Shown here piece by piece: positions 11,378-19,953 of a stretch of DNA of 64,000 nucleotides. Source of the stretch: an uncultured Pseudomonadota bacterium (GTDB taxonomy: Bacteria; Myxococcota_A; UBA796; GCA-2862545); assembly GCA_913061235.1 (NCBI GenBank), contig CAJXTB010000009.1:186001-250000 (forward strand), written 5' to 3'. The notes under the pieces were generated by a model. It saw only the letters and a program-made list of their open reading frames with translations. It did not search any database and was not told where the DNA came from. A program made the translations under genes and the position numbers. Within the stretch, counting starts at the first letter, position 1; every line of letters begins with the position of its first letter.

Positions 11378-12718
11378 TCAGACCTCGCTCCGCAGTTTGA
11401 GCTCAGCTTCGATGAGACGAATCTTGTACGACAGGTCTGCATCGTCTGCGAGCTCACGCTCGACCTTGCGGAAGCCGTGCTGGATGGTGGAGTGGTCTCG
11501 ACCCCCAAACTCTCGACCGAGCTCTGGGAAGGACAAGCTGGTGTGTGTACGGGCCAGGAACATAGCGATCTGGCGCGGACGAGTCAGCGTTCGCGTGCGC
11601 TTCGTCCCAGTGATGTCGGCACTGCGGATGTTGTGCAGCTTGGCCACGGCCTGGATGATCTGGGGGACGGTGACGTCCGGCTTGTTGGACGCGAACAGCT
11701 CCGGCATGGTCCGTTGTGCGAACTCAACGGTGATGGGCTGTCGGTAGAACGCATGCTGCGCCTGAAGCCGCGTGAGGATGCCTTCCACCTCGCGGATGTT
11801 GCCTCGTACAACGCTCGCGATGATGTCTGCGAGGTCCACGGGCAGTGTCAGCCCAATCACATCTGCCTTTCGGAACAAGATGGCGATGAGCGTCTCGCGG
11901 TCGGGCGCTTGCATATCTGCGAGCAGACCACCTTCGAAGCGGGTGCGCAAGCGCGGCATGAGCTTGTCGATGTCGCGTGGTGGGACGTCAGAGGTCAACA
12001 CAATCTGGCGCCCGGAAGTCTGAAGCGCGTTGAAGGTGTGGAAGAACTCTTCCTGTGTCCGGTCTTTTCCCGACAAGAACTGGATGTCGTCTACTAGGAG
12101 GACGCTTGCTTGCTTGCGGTACTTTGTACGGAACTCGTCCATGTTCTTGTAGCGCAGGGCATTGATCATCTCGTTCATGAAGTCTTCAGCGGTGGTGTAG
12201 ACCACCCGCTCGCTTCCGTTGGAACCGATTTCGTTGCCCACGGCATGCATCAAGTGCGTCTTGCCCAGTCCGGTGCCACCATAGATGAACAGCGGATTGT
12301 ATTTGCGTGCCGGCTCTTCAGCGACAGCACACGCTGCGGCGTGGGCAAACTTGTTGCACTCGCCAATGACAAACGAGTTGAACGTCTGCCGTGCGTTCAC
12401 GCCAACGATGGCTCCTGGCAACGTTGCCACCTGAATCACAGGCTCGGGTGCCGGAGTTGGTGGGGTGGGCCGGTCTGTGGTGTGGAAGGTGACGCGCATG
12501 GGTCGCGCCAAGATTCCGGAGACTTCCCTCTCCATTGCCTCTAGGTAGTTCTCCGCAATCCACTCTTCGTAGTAGCGGTTTGGAACCTTCAGGACGAGGC
12601 TGTCCGCCTGCAGCTCACCTGGAACGCACTTCTCAATCCAGACTTCCACGGCTCTAGGGTCTTCGAGCTTTGCGCGAAGGACGAAGAGTAGAGTTTCCCA
12701 GAGGTTCTGGAGGTCCAT
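11378..12718 (-). CDS. dnaA: Chromosomal replication initiator protein DnaA
   Basis: DnaA is the AAA+ initiator that binds DnaA boxes and opens oriC. With the start at 12718 it has 446 residues. The N-terminal domain begins M-D-L-Q-N-L-W-E-T-L; the AAA+ core has G-G-T-G-L-G-K-T (about 147-154) and L-L-V-D-D-I-Q-F. The C-terminal domain IV helix-turn-helix carries G-R-D-H-S-T-I-Q-H-G. The frame remains open to 12856, but the start at 12718 has GAGG at the right spacing and matches the family's usual N-terminus, so I prefer it. The gene faces away from rpmH. Confidence 0.96.
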   Translation of the reverse strand: MDLQNLWETLLFVLRAKLEDPRAVEVWIEKCVPGELQADSLVLKVPNRYYEEWIAENYLEAMEREVSGILARPMRVTFHTTDRPTPPTPAPEPVIQVATLPGAIVGVNARQTFNSFVIGECNKFAHAAACAVAEEPARKYNPLFIYGGTGLGKTHLMHAVGNEIGSNGSERVVYTTAEDFMNEMINALRYKNMDEFRTKYRKQASVLLVDDIQFLSGKDRTQEEFFHTFNALQTSGRQIVLTSDVPPRDIDKLMPRLRTRFEGGLLADMQAPDRETLIAILFRKADVIGLTLPVDLADIIASVVRGNIREVEGILTRLQAQHAFYRQPITVEFAQRTMPELFASNKPDVTVPQIIQAVAKLHNIRSADITGTKRTRTLTRPRQIAMFLARTHTSLSFPELGREFGGRDHSTIQHGFRKVERELADDADLSYKIRLIEAELKLRSEV

Positions 12719-13056
12719 GTGTCCTCGACGCAGTGGCAGACAGCGCAAAAGATGCGAGATGGTTCTGCCACGAGCGTCATCGGAAAAGTCGCGCGGGCAA
12801 TGGGCGGCGGCCTTCGTAACTGCACACCGCGGTCTAGGAGATGGATTGTCTGTCACGAGCGTGATTGGCGAGATCGCTAGCGGCGATCAGTACGCGTCAA
12901 GCCACTACAACCGAGGGGCACGAACGTTGTACGTTTGACCCGGATGCCTCTCTGCGATAGCTGGCGCGGGTTTCGGGCACCTTAATGGTCGGTCCCGACA
13001 GTACAACGTAGGCATGACGAGCGCTAACCATCGCGCCGAATGCCCAGGAGGCCCTC
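12719..13056. other. dnaA-rpmH divergent intergenic region
   Basis: A stretch of 338 bases between the preferred dnaA start and rpmH. It must hold the divergent promoters for dnaA (minus) and the rpmH operon (plus). A TTGACC at 12935-12940 is a possible -35 for rpmH, but no convincing -10 follows at 16-18 bases. No DnaA-box match was seen. The rightmost 43 bases (13014-13056) are the start of an open frame that continues in phase into rnpA. Confidence 0.4.
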
Positions 13057-13212
13057 ATGAAGCGCACTTACCAACCTTCCCGCGTCAAGCGGAAGCGCTG
13101 CCACGGATTTCGAGCACGCATGTCAACCAAGGGCGGACGCAACGTCCTGGCTCGTCGTCGCGCGAAGGGCCGCAAGCGCCTTGTCGTGATCATTCCCAGC
13201 AAGCGTCACTGA
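13057..13212 (+). CDS. rpmH: 50S ribosomal protein L34
   Basis: A 51-residue, very basic protein starting M-K-R-T-Y-Q-P-S and containing [12 protein letters not shown] and [13 protein letters not shown], the L34 hallmark sequence. It is slightly longer than the usual 44-47 residues because of a V-V-I-I-P-S-K-R-H tail. AGGAGG at 13046-13051 sets the start. It overlaps the likely rnpA frame and lies wholly inside a longer open frame in the rnpA phase. First gene of the rpmH-rnpA-yidC-jag-mnmE set. Confidence 0.97.
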   Translation: MKRTYQPSRVKRKRCHGFRARMSTKGGRNVLARRRAKGRKRLVVIIPSKRH

Positions 13213-13556
13213 TCTCTCGCTACGGTTTTCCGAAATCGTTTCGCCTCTTGGTCTCGCCGGATTTCCGGCGAGTGCAACGTGGCAGACGTTTCAAGACCAA
13301 GCATCTCGTCTTTCGTTGCCTCAAATCTGAGGCTTCGGAGCCGCGGATTGGTTTGGCGGTAAGCCGGAAAGTGGGAAATGCTGTGGTTCGCAACCGCGTG
13401 AAGCGTTGGATTCGCGAAGCCGTCCGCCATGAACGTCAGGTCTTGACAGGTATGGAAGTGGTGGTGATCGCTCTGCCCTCGGCCAGCCGGTCGAGTGCGG
13501 CGTCTATTCGCTCGCAAGTTGCCAGGGTCTTCGCAGACCTGCGAGAGAGATCCTGA
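13209..13556 (+). CDS. rnpA: Ribonuclease P protein component
   Basis: RnpA is the protein subunit of RNase P, which matures tRNA 5' ends. The RNR signature is clear ([16 protein letters not shown]), and F-P-K-S-F-R-L matches the family N-terminus. The start is uncertain. No ATG, GTG or TTG lies between 13014 and the conserved N-terminus. The given start is a CTG overlapping the rpmH stop as CTGA (115 residues, normal size). The alternative is ATG at 13014, which would give 180 residues and enclose the whole of rpmH in another phase, as reported for Thermus. The body of the gene is certain; the start is not. Confidence 0.88.
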   Translation: MISRYGFPKSFRLLVSPDFRRVQRGRRFKTKHLVFRCLKSEASEPRIGLAVSRKVGNAVVRNRVKRWIREAVRHERQVLTGMEVVVIALPSASRSSAASIRSQVARVFADLRERS

Positions 13557-13599
13557 TGTGCTTTGTGGACCGTGACCTTCGCTCTGACCGGGAAATGTG

Positions 13600-15288
13600 A
13601 TGGATCGCCGGACCATAATTGGCATCGTGTTGGCTGTTGCCGTGTACTTTGCATGGTTGAGTTGGGTCGAGAGCACCCGACCTCCTGTGGAAGAGATCAC
13701 GACAGAAGTCGCCGTTGACGAGGCGGTGCCGCCAGGACCGGTCGAAGCTACGGCTCCTGTTCCTACGACACCCTCCCCCGAGCCTGTACAGGTGGCATCC
13801 ACGCCACTGCGTACCGGCTCTTTTCATGGTTGTGGTGCGTCTCTAGATTGGTCGACAAGCGGCGGCCGCATCACAGATGTTGGCTTCGACGACTACCAGA
13901 GTCCCTACGAAGTCACGCCTATCTGGCGTCACATCGGGAATATCGTCCAAGGGAAGTCCGAGGGTGGCTGGCAGCCGTACGGCGAGGACCCCGGTCCCGC
14001 CCAGCTGCTTCAAGGAGAGGCCGACGTCTTGGCCCTTGGCGCTGGCGCACTTGATCGCCAACCTGCGGACGTCACCGTTGTCAGTGAGTCTGCGGATGAA
14101 CTGGTAGTTCGCGGTACGACATCTGACGGTATCGAAGTCACGCGGAGCATCGCTGCGATTGTCAACACCTCGGAAGAGGAGCCTTGTCGTCTCGCAGTGG
14201 ACGTGACTTGGCGCAATACGACAACCAGCCCGTACAACGACGGTGTCTGGATGGCGATGCATGACGACATGCCAGGCTCGTACGGTCGTTACGCAAATGC
14301 CGTTCGCCCATTTGCTAGTGCAGATGGCGACTACGAAACGTGGAACAAGCTTGAGAAGATCACCGGTCCGGAACCCATGCCGGGTGCTGTGGATTGGATC
14401 GCTCTTGCCGACCGCTACTTCACCTTCGCGTTGATTCCATCGGGAACGAACGCGGGTGCTGCTGTCTTTTCTCCCGTTGAACGGGGAGAGACCACAATGT
14501 ACGGCGTGCACTACCAAGTGGCACGGACCATCGAGCCCGGTGAGTCGCTCGCCGAGAGCTTCGTTCTGTACATTGGACCCAAAGAGCACGGCGTGCTCAA
14601 GGGCCTCGCTCCTGGCCTGAACAAGCTGGTTCAGCTCGGTTGGTTCGCCTTCTTTGGCCGCTTCCTGCTGATGCTGTTGCACATGTTCTACGGCCTCATT
14701 GGGAACTGGGGCGTCTCGATCATCCTACTCACGCTGCTCGTGAAGGGTGCCTTCTTCCCACTGACGCAGACGTCTTTCCGTTCTTCGCAGGCCATGCAGG
14801 CCATTCAGCCGAAGCTTCAGGAAGTTCGTGAGCGGTACAAGGATTCGCCGGAAGAGCTGAACAAGCAGACTCTGGCCCTGTTCCGCGACAATGGCGTGAA
14901 CCCGCTTGCTGGCTGTCTGCCCATGCTGGTTCAGATGCCCGTCTGGATTGCGCTGTACAACGTGCTGTTGTCGAGCGTTGACCTGTACCAGGTCGAGTTC
15001 CTCTACATGAAGGACCTCTCCAGCGTAGACCCCTACTGTATTCTCCCGGCGATCGTGGTTGTGCTGATGCTTGTACAGCAGCGCTTCATGCCGACCGGGA
15101 ACATGGACCCTACCCAGGCGCGATTGATGAAGATGATGCCGTTGTTGTTCGGCTTCTTCTTCTTCACATTCCCGTCTGGACTAGTAATCTACATTTTCTT
15201 CAACATGGTGCTGACCATCCTACAGCAATGGTGGATCAAGCGGAGCTATGCGATGGCAGCACCGAACATGGGAGTGAGCAATGGCTGA
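13600..15288 (+). CDS. yidC: Membrane protein insertase YidC
   Basis: YidC inserts and folds inner-membrane proteins, alone or with SecYEG. The 562-residue protein has the Gram-negative layout: an N-terminal membrane segment (residues 5-20), a large periplasmic domain (about 50-330), then the 60KD_IMP core with five membrane segments from W-F-A-F-F-G-R-F-L-L to the C-terminus, including N-P-L-A-G-C-L-P-M-L-V-Q-M-P. GTG at 13597 precedes the ATG chosen here. The 3' end overlaps jag by 8 bases. yidD, often found between rnpA and yidC, is absent; the 43-base gap is too small for it. Confidence 0.97.
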   Translation: MDRRTIIGIVLAVAVYFAWLSWVESTRPPVEEITTEVAVDEAVPPGPVEATAPVPTTPSPEPVQVASTPLRTGSFHGCGASLDWSTSGGRITDVGFDDYQSPYEVTPIWRHIGNIVQGKSEGGWQPYGEDPGPAQLLQGEADVLALGAGALDRQPADVTVVSESADELVVRGTTSDGIEVTRSIAAIVNTSEEEPCRLAVDVTWRNTTTSPYNDGVWMAMHDDMPGSYGRYANAVRPFASADGDYETWNKLEKITGPEPMPGAVDWIALADRYFTFALIPSGTNAGAAVFSPVERGETTMYGVHYQVARTIEPGESLAESFVLYIGPKEHGVLKGLAPGLNKLVQLGWFAFFGRFLLMLLHMFYGLIGNWGVSIILLTLLVKGAFFPLTQTSFRSSQAMQAIQPKLQEVRERYKDSPEELNKQTLALFRDNGVNPLAGCLPMLVQMPVWIALYNVLLSSVDLYQVEFLYMKDLSSVDPYCILPAIVVVLMLVQQRFMPTGNMDPTQARLMKMMPLLFGFFFFTFPSGLVIYIFFNMVLTILQQWWIKRSYAMAAPNMGVSNG

Positions 15289-16306
15289 GATTCCGGAAGG
15301 CGCAACTACAGCGTCGAGCGAAGGCGCAGACTTGGTGTCTGCAATTGAAGGCGTGGCGAAGGAGCTAGAAATTGCTCCAGAAGAGGTGGCGTACAAGCTA
15401 GACCTCAGCCACTTCCGCACTGGCATGGGCGTTTCGGTGGCCAAGCGGACTGTGAAAATCATTGGTTGGAAGGGTGAGAATTCAAAGCCTCTTCCGAAGG
15501 CCGCAAACGCATCTTCGGGTGGAGGCCGGTCTGACGATCGTCCGCCTCGTGAAGAGCGCCCCCGTCGTGACCGCGAAGAGCGTCCACGTCGTGACCGCGA
15601 AGAGCGTCCACGTCGTGACCGTGAAGAGCGTCCACCTCGTGAAGAACGTCGTGCACGTTCTGATGATCGCGGCGGCGACCGTCGTGAGCGTAAGGCACGT
15701 AGCCAGGAGCCGATGGAAGGAGAGCCGACTGACGCTTCGAAGTTTGCCGTTGAGTGGTTCAGCACTCTTCTGGGCTTCATGGACGTCAAGGGCACCGTCA
15801 CCGGAATTGGCAATGATGAGCGCGTTCGCGTGACCATCGAAGCCGACAAGGCTGGCCGCATCATTGGCAAGCGTGGCTCGACACTTCGTGCGATTCGTAC
15901 CGTTCTCGGTTCGGCGCTGAAGAACAAGTTCGGTGACTTGATCATCGACGTCGACGTTGCTGACAACCGTGACGAGAGCGAACGGCCAGAGCGTCGCGAG
16001 CGCAATGACCGTGACGACCGTGGTGGTCGCGGAGATCGCGGTGGTCGTGGCGGAGACCGTGGTGGCCGCGGTGGAGACCGTGGTGCTGCAAGCTCGGCTC
16101 ATCCTCCAGCGAAGCTTGAGGCCTTGGCCAAGCGCGCCGGTGAGAAGGCCGTCGAGACGAACAAGACCATCACCATCAACCTGGAACTCAACTCCTACGA
16201 CCGTCGCATTGTCCATATGGCCATTGCGGAGATCGACGGCGTCGACAGCCGCTCGGAAGAGCGCGACGGCAAGAAGTTCGTTCAGGTCATGCCTGCAGCC
16301 GAGTAG
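15281..16306 (+). CDS. jag: Jag/KhpB RNA-binding protein with disordered tracts
   Basis: A 341-residue protein with the three Jag modules: a Jag-N domain (residues 15-68, ending V-K-I-I-G-W-K-G), a KH domain (about 150-225) with the loop G-R-I-I-G-K-R-G-S, and an R3H domain at the end (S-Y-D-R-R-I-V-H-M-A, with R-x3-H). Between them lie two charged low-complexity linkers: R-R-D-R-E-E-R-P repeats at about 85-140, and an RGG-type tract (G-G-R-G-D-R repeats) at about 230-270. Jag/KhpB is an RNA chaperone linked to cell elongation and division in other bacteria. The gene overlaps yidC by 8 bases and ends 3 bases before mnmE. Confidence 0.94.
   Translation: MAEIPEGATTASSEGADLVSAIEGVAKELEIAPEEVAYKLDLSHFRTGMGVSVAKRTVKIIGWKGENSKPLPKAANASSGGGRSDDRPPREERPRRDREERPRRDREERPRRDREERPPREERRARSDDRGGDRRERKARSQEPMEGEPTDASKFAVEWFSTLLGFMDVKGTVTGIGNDERVRVTIEADKAGRIIGKRGSTLRAIRTVLGSALKNKFGDLIIDVDVADNRDESERPERRERNDRDDRGGRGDRGGRGGDRGGRGGDRGAASSAHPPAKLEALAKRAGEKAVETNKTITINLELNSYDRRIVHMAIAEIDGVDSRSEERDGKKFVQVMPAAE
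15566..15637 (+). repeat. 24-nt tandem repeat inside jag
   Basis: Three in-frame copies of a 24-base unit (starts at 15566, 15590 and 15614) encode R-D-R-E-E-R-P-R in the first linker of Jag. Copies differ at one or two positions. The unit preserves the frame, so changes in copy number would alter linker length without breaking the gene. Confidence 0.85.
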
Positions 16307-16309
16307 TCG

Positions 16310-17644
16310 GTGCAGGTCGTTGTTGCCCCAGCCACTCCATTGGCGCGTTCAGCGCTTGGGGTGGTTCGCCTGACCGGCGATGGGTCGCTCGACCTCGCCT
16401 TACACGTTTGTAAGCCACATCACGCCGCGCCCATCCGACCTCGGATGGCGCGGCGTGTGTCGTTTGTGGATGGATCCGGTTCTTTTGACGACGGCATCCT
16501 GCTGTTCTTTCCCGGACCCCGCTCGGTGACGGGCGAAGACGTCGTTGAACTGACGTGCCATGGCAACCCAGTCATCGTCAGCCACTTGGTCGACGAGCTC
16601 GTGGCTGCGGGCGCACGGTTGGCGGAAGCAGGTGAGTTCACGCGTCGGGGAGTCATTCACGGGCGTATGGACTTGGTCGCTGCAGAGGGGGTGCACACCG
16701 CCATTGAAGCCAGTGGGCTCGCGGGTGTTCGGGTTGCACGTCAGGCGCTAGATGGTGCACACTCGGCGTTATACGCCGAGCTGCGGACGGAACTGTGCAT
16801 GGCGACCGCTGAGCTAGAGGCTCGGCTAGACCAACCGGGTGACGTATTAGTCACCCAAACCGATGACGTACTTACAACGCGCATTCTCAAGGTTGTGGAC
16901 AACATTGAGACGCTGATATCGAGCACCGTGCGTGGACGCGTTGTTGTGGATGGAGCGCGTGTTGCGCTGGTCGGTGAGACCAATGTGGGCAAGTCGTCGT
17001 TGTTCAATGCGTTGCTGGGGCGCCGGCGGGCCCTTGTTCACAACAGTCCAGGCACGACGCGAGATGTCTTGGAAGTCCGGGCCCAGTGGGGAGACCTCGC
17101 CGTCACGCTTCTGGACACCGCTGGGGAGCGGGAGACGGCTGATCCGGTCGAGGCCGCTGGGTTGGCACTGGCCCAGGAGCTCACAGAGGCGGCAGACTGC
17201 TTGGTGGTCGTGCTTCGGGCGTCGCCCGACTGTCCATCGGATGCGGAGTCGCTCATCTTGGAGCGAACGGCAGGGCGTCGTCGCGTCGTCGTGTACAACG
17301 GCGTGGACCGTCCAGGAGTAGGACCTGCTCCCGTCCCAAGTATCGAGACCTCTGCTGAGACTGGACAGGGCCTGGATAGGCTGATCGAGGCCATTCGAGG
17401 CCAGATCGAACAGCAGGCTCAAGGGGACGCGGATCTGGTCCTCGCCTCAGCCCGACAAGCGAGCCGACTTCGGGAGGTTGCAGACAGCGCGCTAGAAGCC
17501 GTTGAAGCCCTGCCAATTGCTGGGCCGGCGGTGGCTGCGTCCTGCCTGACAGAGGCCGTTGCACACATTGACGCCATGACTGGAGACAGCGCACAGGAGG
17601 GCGTTCTAGACGCATTATTCGCCCGCTTCTGCATCGGAAAGTGA
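16310..17644 (+). CDS. mnmE: tRNA-5-carboxymethylaminomethyl-2-thiouridine GTPase MnmE
   Basis: MnmE is the GTPase that, with MnmG, modifies wobble uridine-34 of certain tRNAs. The N-terminal folate-binding domain has G-E-F-T-R-R-G. The G domain has the P-loop G-E-T-N-V-G-K-S-S-L (about residues 221-230), the P-G-T-T-R-D switch I and D-T-A-G-E switch II. It ends with the catalytic C-I-G-K motif. The start is GTG at 16310, three bases after the jag stop. The 444-residue length is standard. mnmG, rsmG and parAB, which commonly follow, are not adjacent. Confidence 0.97.
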   Translation: MQVVVAPATPLARSALGVVRLTGDGSLDLALHVCKPHHAAPIRPRMARRVSFVDGSGSFDDGILLFFPGPRSVTGEDVVELTCHGNPVIVSHLVDELVAAGARLAEAGEFTRRGVIHGRMDLVAAEGVHTAIEASGLAGVRVARQALDGAHSALYAELRTELCMATAELEARLDQPGDVLVTQTDDVLTTRILKVVDNIETLISSTVRGRVVVDGARVALVGETNVGKSSLFNALLGRRRALVHNSPGTTRDVLEVRAQWGDLAVTLLDTAGERETADPVEAAGLALAQELTEAADCLVVVLRASPDCPSDAESLILERTAGRRRVVVYNGVDRPGVGPAPVPSIETSAETGQGLDRLIEAIRGQIEQQAQGDADLVLASARQASRLREVADSALEAVEALPIAGPAVAASCLTEAVAHIDAMTGDSAQEGVLDALFARFCIGK

Positions 17645-17688
17645 CGGCTGTGCCGGAGCAGCGGATAGACAGCGACCGGAGGCTGTAC

Positions 17689-18642
17689 ATGCGTACGTTG
17701 TTTGTGATGGACCCGCTTGATGTCATTGATGTGAATGGGGATTCAACCTACATGTTGATGCGGGAGTGTACGGATCGTGGCTGGACTGTGGCCATGTGTA
17801 CACCCGATGACCTGTACGCCAACAATGGCGTGGGACACGCGCGGGTCACACCGGTGCCGACGACCGCCACAGCGCCGTTCTTTCACCCAGAGCCCGCGGT
17901 GGATGAGGAGCTAGGCGCCTACGACATCATCTGGATGCGTAAGGACCCTCCGTTCGACATGTCGTACATTTTTGCGACCTACTTGTTGGACATGGCGCCC
18001 GACACAACGCTCGTTGTGAACCACCCGCTGGGACTCAAGCAGTTCAATGAAAAGCTCTGGGCCATGGCCTTTGCGGACATCCATCCGCCCACCCTGCTGA
18101 CGAACAACACCAAGCGGCTCAAGGCCTTTGTGAACGAGGCGAGTGGCAAGTGCGTGCTCAAGCCATGGGACGGCAATGGTGGCCGTGGAATCGTGGTGAC
18201 GCAGAAGGGTGACCGCAACTTGGGCAGTGTGATCGATCTATTGACAGCCGCAGGTAAGGACGCTGTCATCGCGCAGCACTACCTGCCTGCGATTGCTCAA
18301 GGTGACAAGCGCATCCTACTGTTCGATGGGGAGCCTGTAGGCGCCGTTATGCGCGTTCCGGGTGCAGATGACCATCGCGGAAATATGCATGTCGGTGCTA
18401 CGGTAGAACGTACAGAACTCAATGCTGCAGATCGTCACATTGTGGCAGTGCTTGGACCCCACTTGAAGAAGCATGGTCTTCTGTTCGTCGGAATCGATGT
18501 CATTGGTGACAAGCTGACGGAGATCAACATCACCTCGCCCACAGGCATTCAGGAAATCAATCGGCTGGACGGGGTTTGCCTAGAAGCAGACCTCATTGAC
18601 CGTGCGACGGCTGCGTTGGCAGCTCTTCGGGAGAACAGATGA
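17689..18642 (+). CDS. gshB: Glutathione synthetase
   Basis: GshB joins gamma-glutamylcysteine and glycine using ATP. The 317-residue length matches E. coli GshB (316). It begins M-R-T-L-F-V-M-D-P. The ATP-grasp region has N-E-K-L-W-A-M, V-L-K-P-W-D-G-N-G-G-R-G and the closing T-E-I-N-I-T-S-P-T-G. The frame is open from GTG 17641, but GGAGG at 17678-17682 points to ATG 17689. No gshA is present in the window. It overlaps the next gene by ATGA, so the TPR protein is translationally coupled. Confidence 0.93.
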   Translation: MRTLFVMDPLDVIDVNGDSTYMLMRECTDRGWTVAMCTPDDLYANNGVGHARVTPVPTTATAPFFHPEPAVDEELGAYDIIWMRKDPPFDMSYIFATYLLDMAPDTTLVVNHPLGLKQFNEKLWAMAFADIHPPTLLTNNTKRLKAFVNEASGKCVLKPWDGNGGRGIVVTQKGDRNLGSVIDLLTAAGKDAVIAQHYLPAIAQGDKRILLFDGEPVGAVMRVPGADDHRGNMHVGATVERTELNAADRHIVAVLGPHLKKHGLLFVGIDVIGDKLTEINITSPTGIQEINRLDGVCLEADLIDRATAALAALRENR

Positions 18643-19871
18643 ATCATTGGATTATGGGCAGCGCCCTGGCACTTTCGACACTCGCTACGGTGGGTGTTGC
18701 CTCGGCCCAGAGTCTCCCGCAGCTCACGCTGGAAGCGGGCTGGGTCAACCCCGCGTTGACCACGGATGTTGAGGCTTTTCGCGGACTTCCGTTTGAACCT
18801 GAAGCGTACCGGGGGGCTGAGCAGCTGGGACTGAATCCCGAGTTTGTCCACGACGTCCGGGCAGGCCTCGAGCTTCTGTACCTTCGGGACTACCGCGGTA
18901 CCCGTCGTCACTTCGAGGGTGTTGAAGAGAAGTGGCCAGGCTCGGCCATCGCACCGGTCATGGACGCAGTGGTGTGGCAGGCGTTGATGCTGGAGAACTT
19001 CGACTTTCAGTATGATGGTCAGTACGAGACCTCATCGCGTCTGGCTCGCGAGTCGCTTGAGGCGGCCATGGCGACACCCGGCAACGAAGGCTGGGAGCAC
19101 TTTCTGATGGTTGGTGTGACTGGCATTGAAGCCATCCACACCGTCCGCAAGGAAAAGTACATGGCGGCGCTGTCGCTGGCCTTTGAAGCGATGGACCACG
19201 TGTCGAAGTCCAAGGCGGCGAGTCCCGAGTTCGTCGACTTGAAACTCGCGGACGGCATGTACCACTTCTGGCGCACGGTCATGACCGAAGACTCGTCGTT
19301 GTTGCCTGACTTTGGCGACTTCAAGGAGCAGGGTCTCGAAGAGATGGGCGTTGTAGAGACCGACGGCATCTTCTTGAGCATGCCGGCGACCTTGTCGATT
19401 GCGTTCGCGAACATCGAACAGCGCAAGCTCAAGCAGGCCAACACAAACGTGCGTCGGATCTCACGTGCCTACCCAGACAATGTCATCAACAACTTGGTGC
19501 TCGGACAGGTCCAGACCTACCGCCGCCGCTACGATGATGCGCTGGAGACCTGGGACCGTATTGCCGCGGTGGCGCCGGACAACAAGCGCGTTCGCTACTG
19601 GCGCGGTGTGACGCTTCTGCGCAGCGGCAACAGCCCAGCTGCCATGACCGAGCTCGAGACCTACCTTCAGTCCGAGTACCTAGAAGACTGGCATCGCGCA
19701 GCGGCACACTACCGTCTGGGTCAGGCGCTGTACCGCCAAGATCGGTACGACGAAGCCTGGCAGGCCTACAAGGAAGCCGACCGTATCGACAACCACAAGG
19801 GTGCTCGCGCGGCCATGGACCGCATGCGCAAGCGTAAGCGCGATGGCGCGATCGACTTCGCGACCCGCTAG
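18639..19871 (+). CDS. Exported TPR-repeat protein
   Basis: A 410-residue protein with a cleavable signal peptide (residues 1-23, A-S-A-Q end) and TPR units in the C-terminal half (about 265-395: V-L-G-Q-V-Q-T-Y-R-R-R-Y-D-D-A-L, Y-R-L-G-Q-A-L-Y-R-Q-D-R-Y-D-E-A). The middle is helical without known motifs. It probably acts in the periplasm or on the outer membrane as a scaffold. It overlaps gshB by 4 bases and is followed by a strong bidirectional terminator. Confidence 0.75.
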   Translation: MNHWIMGSALALSTLATVGVASAQSLPQLTLEAGWVNPALTTDVEAFRGLPFEPEAYRGAEQLGLNPEFVHDVRAGLELLYLRDYRGTRRHFEGVEEKWPGSAIAPVMDAVVWQALMLENFDFQYDGQYETSSRLARESLEAAMATPGNEGWEHFLMVGVTGIEAIHTVRKEKYMAALSLAFEAMDHVSKSKAASPEFVDLKLADGMYHFWRTVMTEDSSLLPDFGDFKEQGLEEMGVVETDGIFLSMPATLSIAFANIEQRKLKQANTNVRRISRAYPDNVINNLVLGQVQTYRRRYDDALETWDRIAAVAPDNKRVRYWRGVTLLRSGNSPAAMTELETYLQSEYLEDWHRAAAHYRLGQALYRQDRYDEAWQAYKEADRIDNHKGARAAMDRMRKRKRDGAIDFATR

Positions 19872-19889
19872 TCGCTACTGAACGCAAAA

Positions 19890-19920
19890 ACGCCCCGAAG
19901 CCATTGCGGCTTCGGGGCGT
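19890..19920. terminator. Bidirectional intrinsic terminator
   Basis: A 13-bp perfect GC-rich stem (19890-19902 with 19908-19920, loop ATTGC) has A5 on the left and CTTTCGTT on the right. It lies between the convergent TPR gene (plus) and LysM gene (minus) and can stop both. Confidence 0.9.
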
Positions 19921-19953
19921 CTTTCGTTGAGAGAGCGAAGTCTCGGTCCAACG

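Noticed and set aside
12719-12856. dnaA starting at 12856 with 46 more residues
   Set aside because: The extra N-terminus is unlike DnaA domain I, and ATG 12718 has a good ribosome-binding site and the expected M-x-L-Q-N-L-W start.
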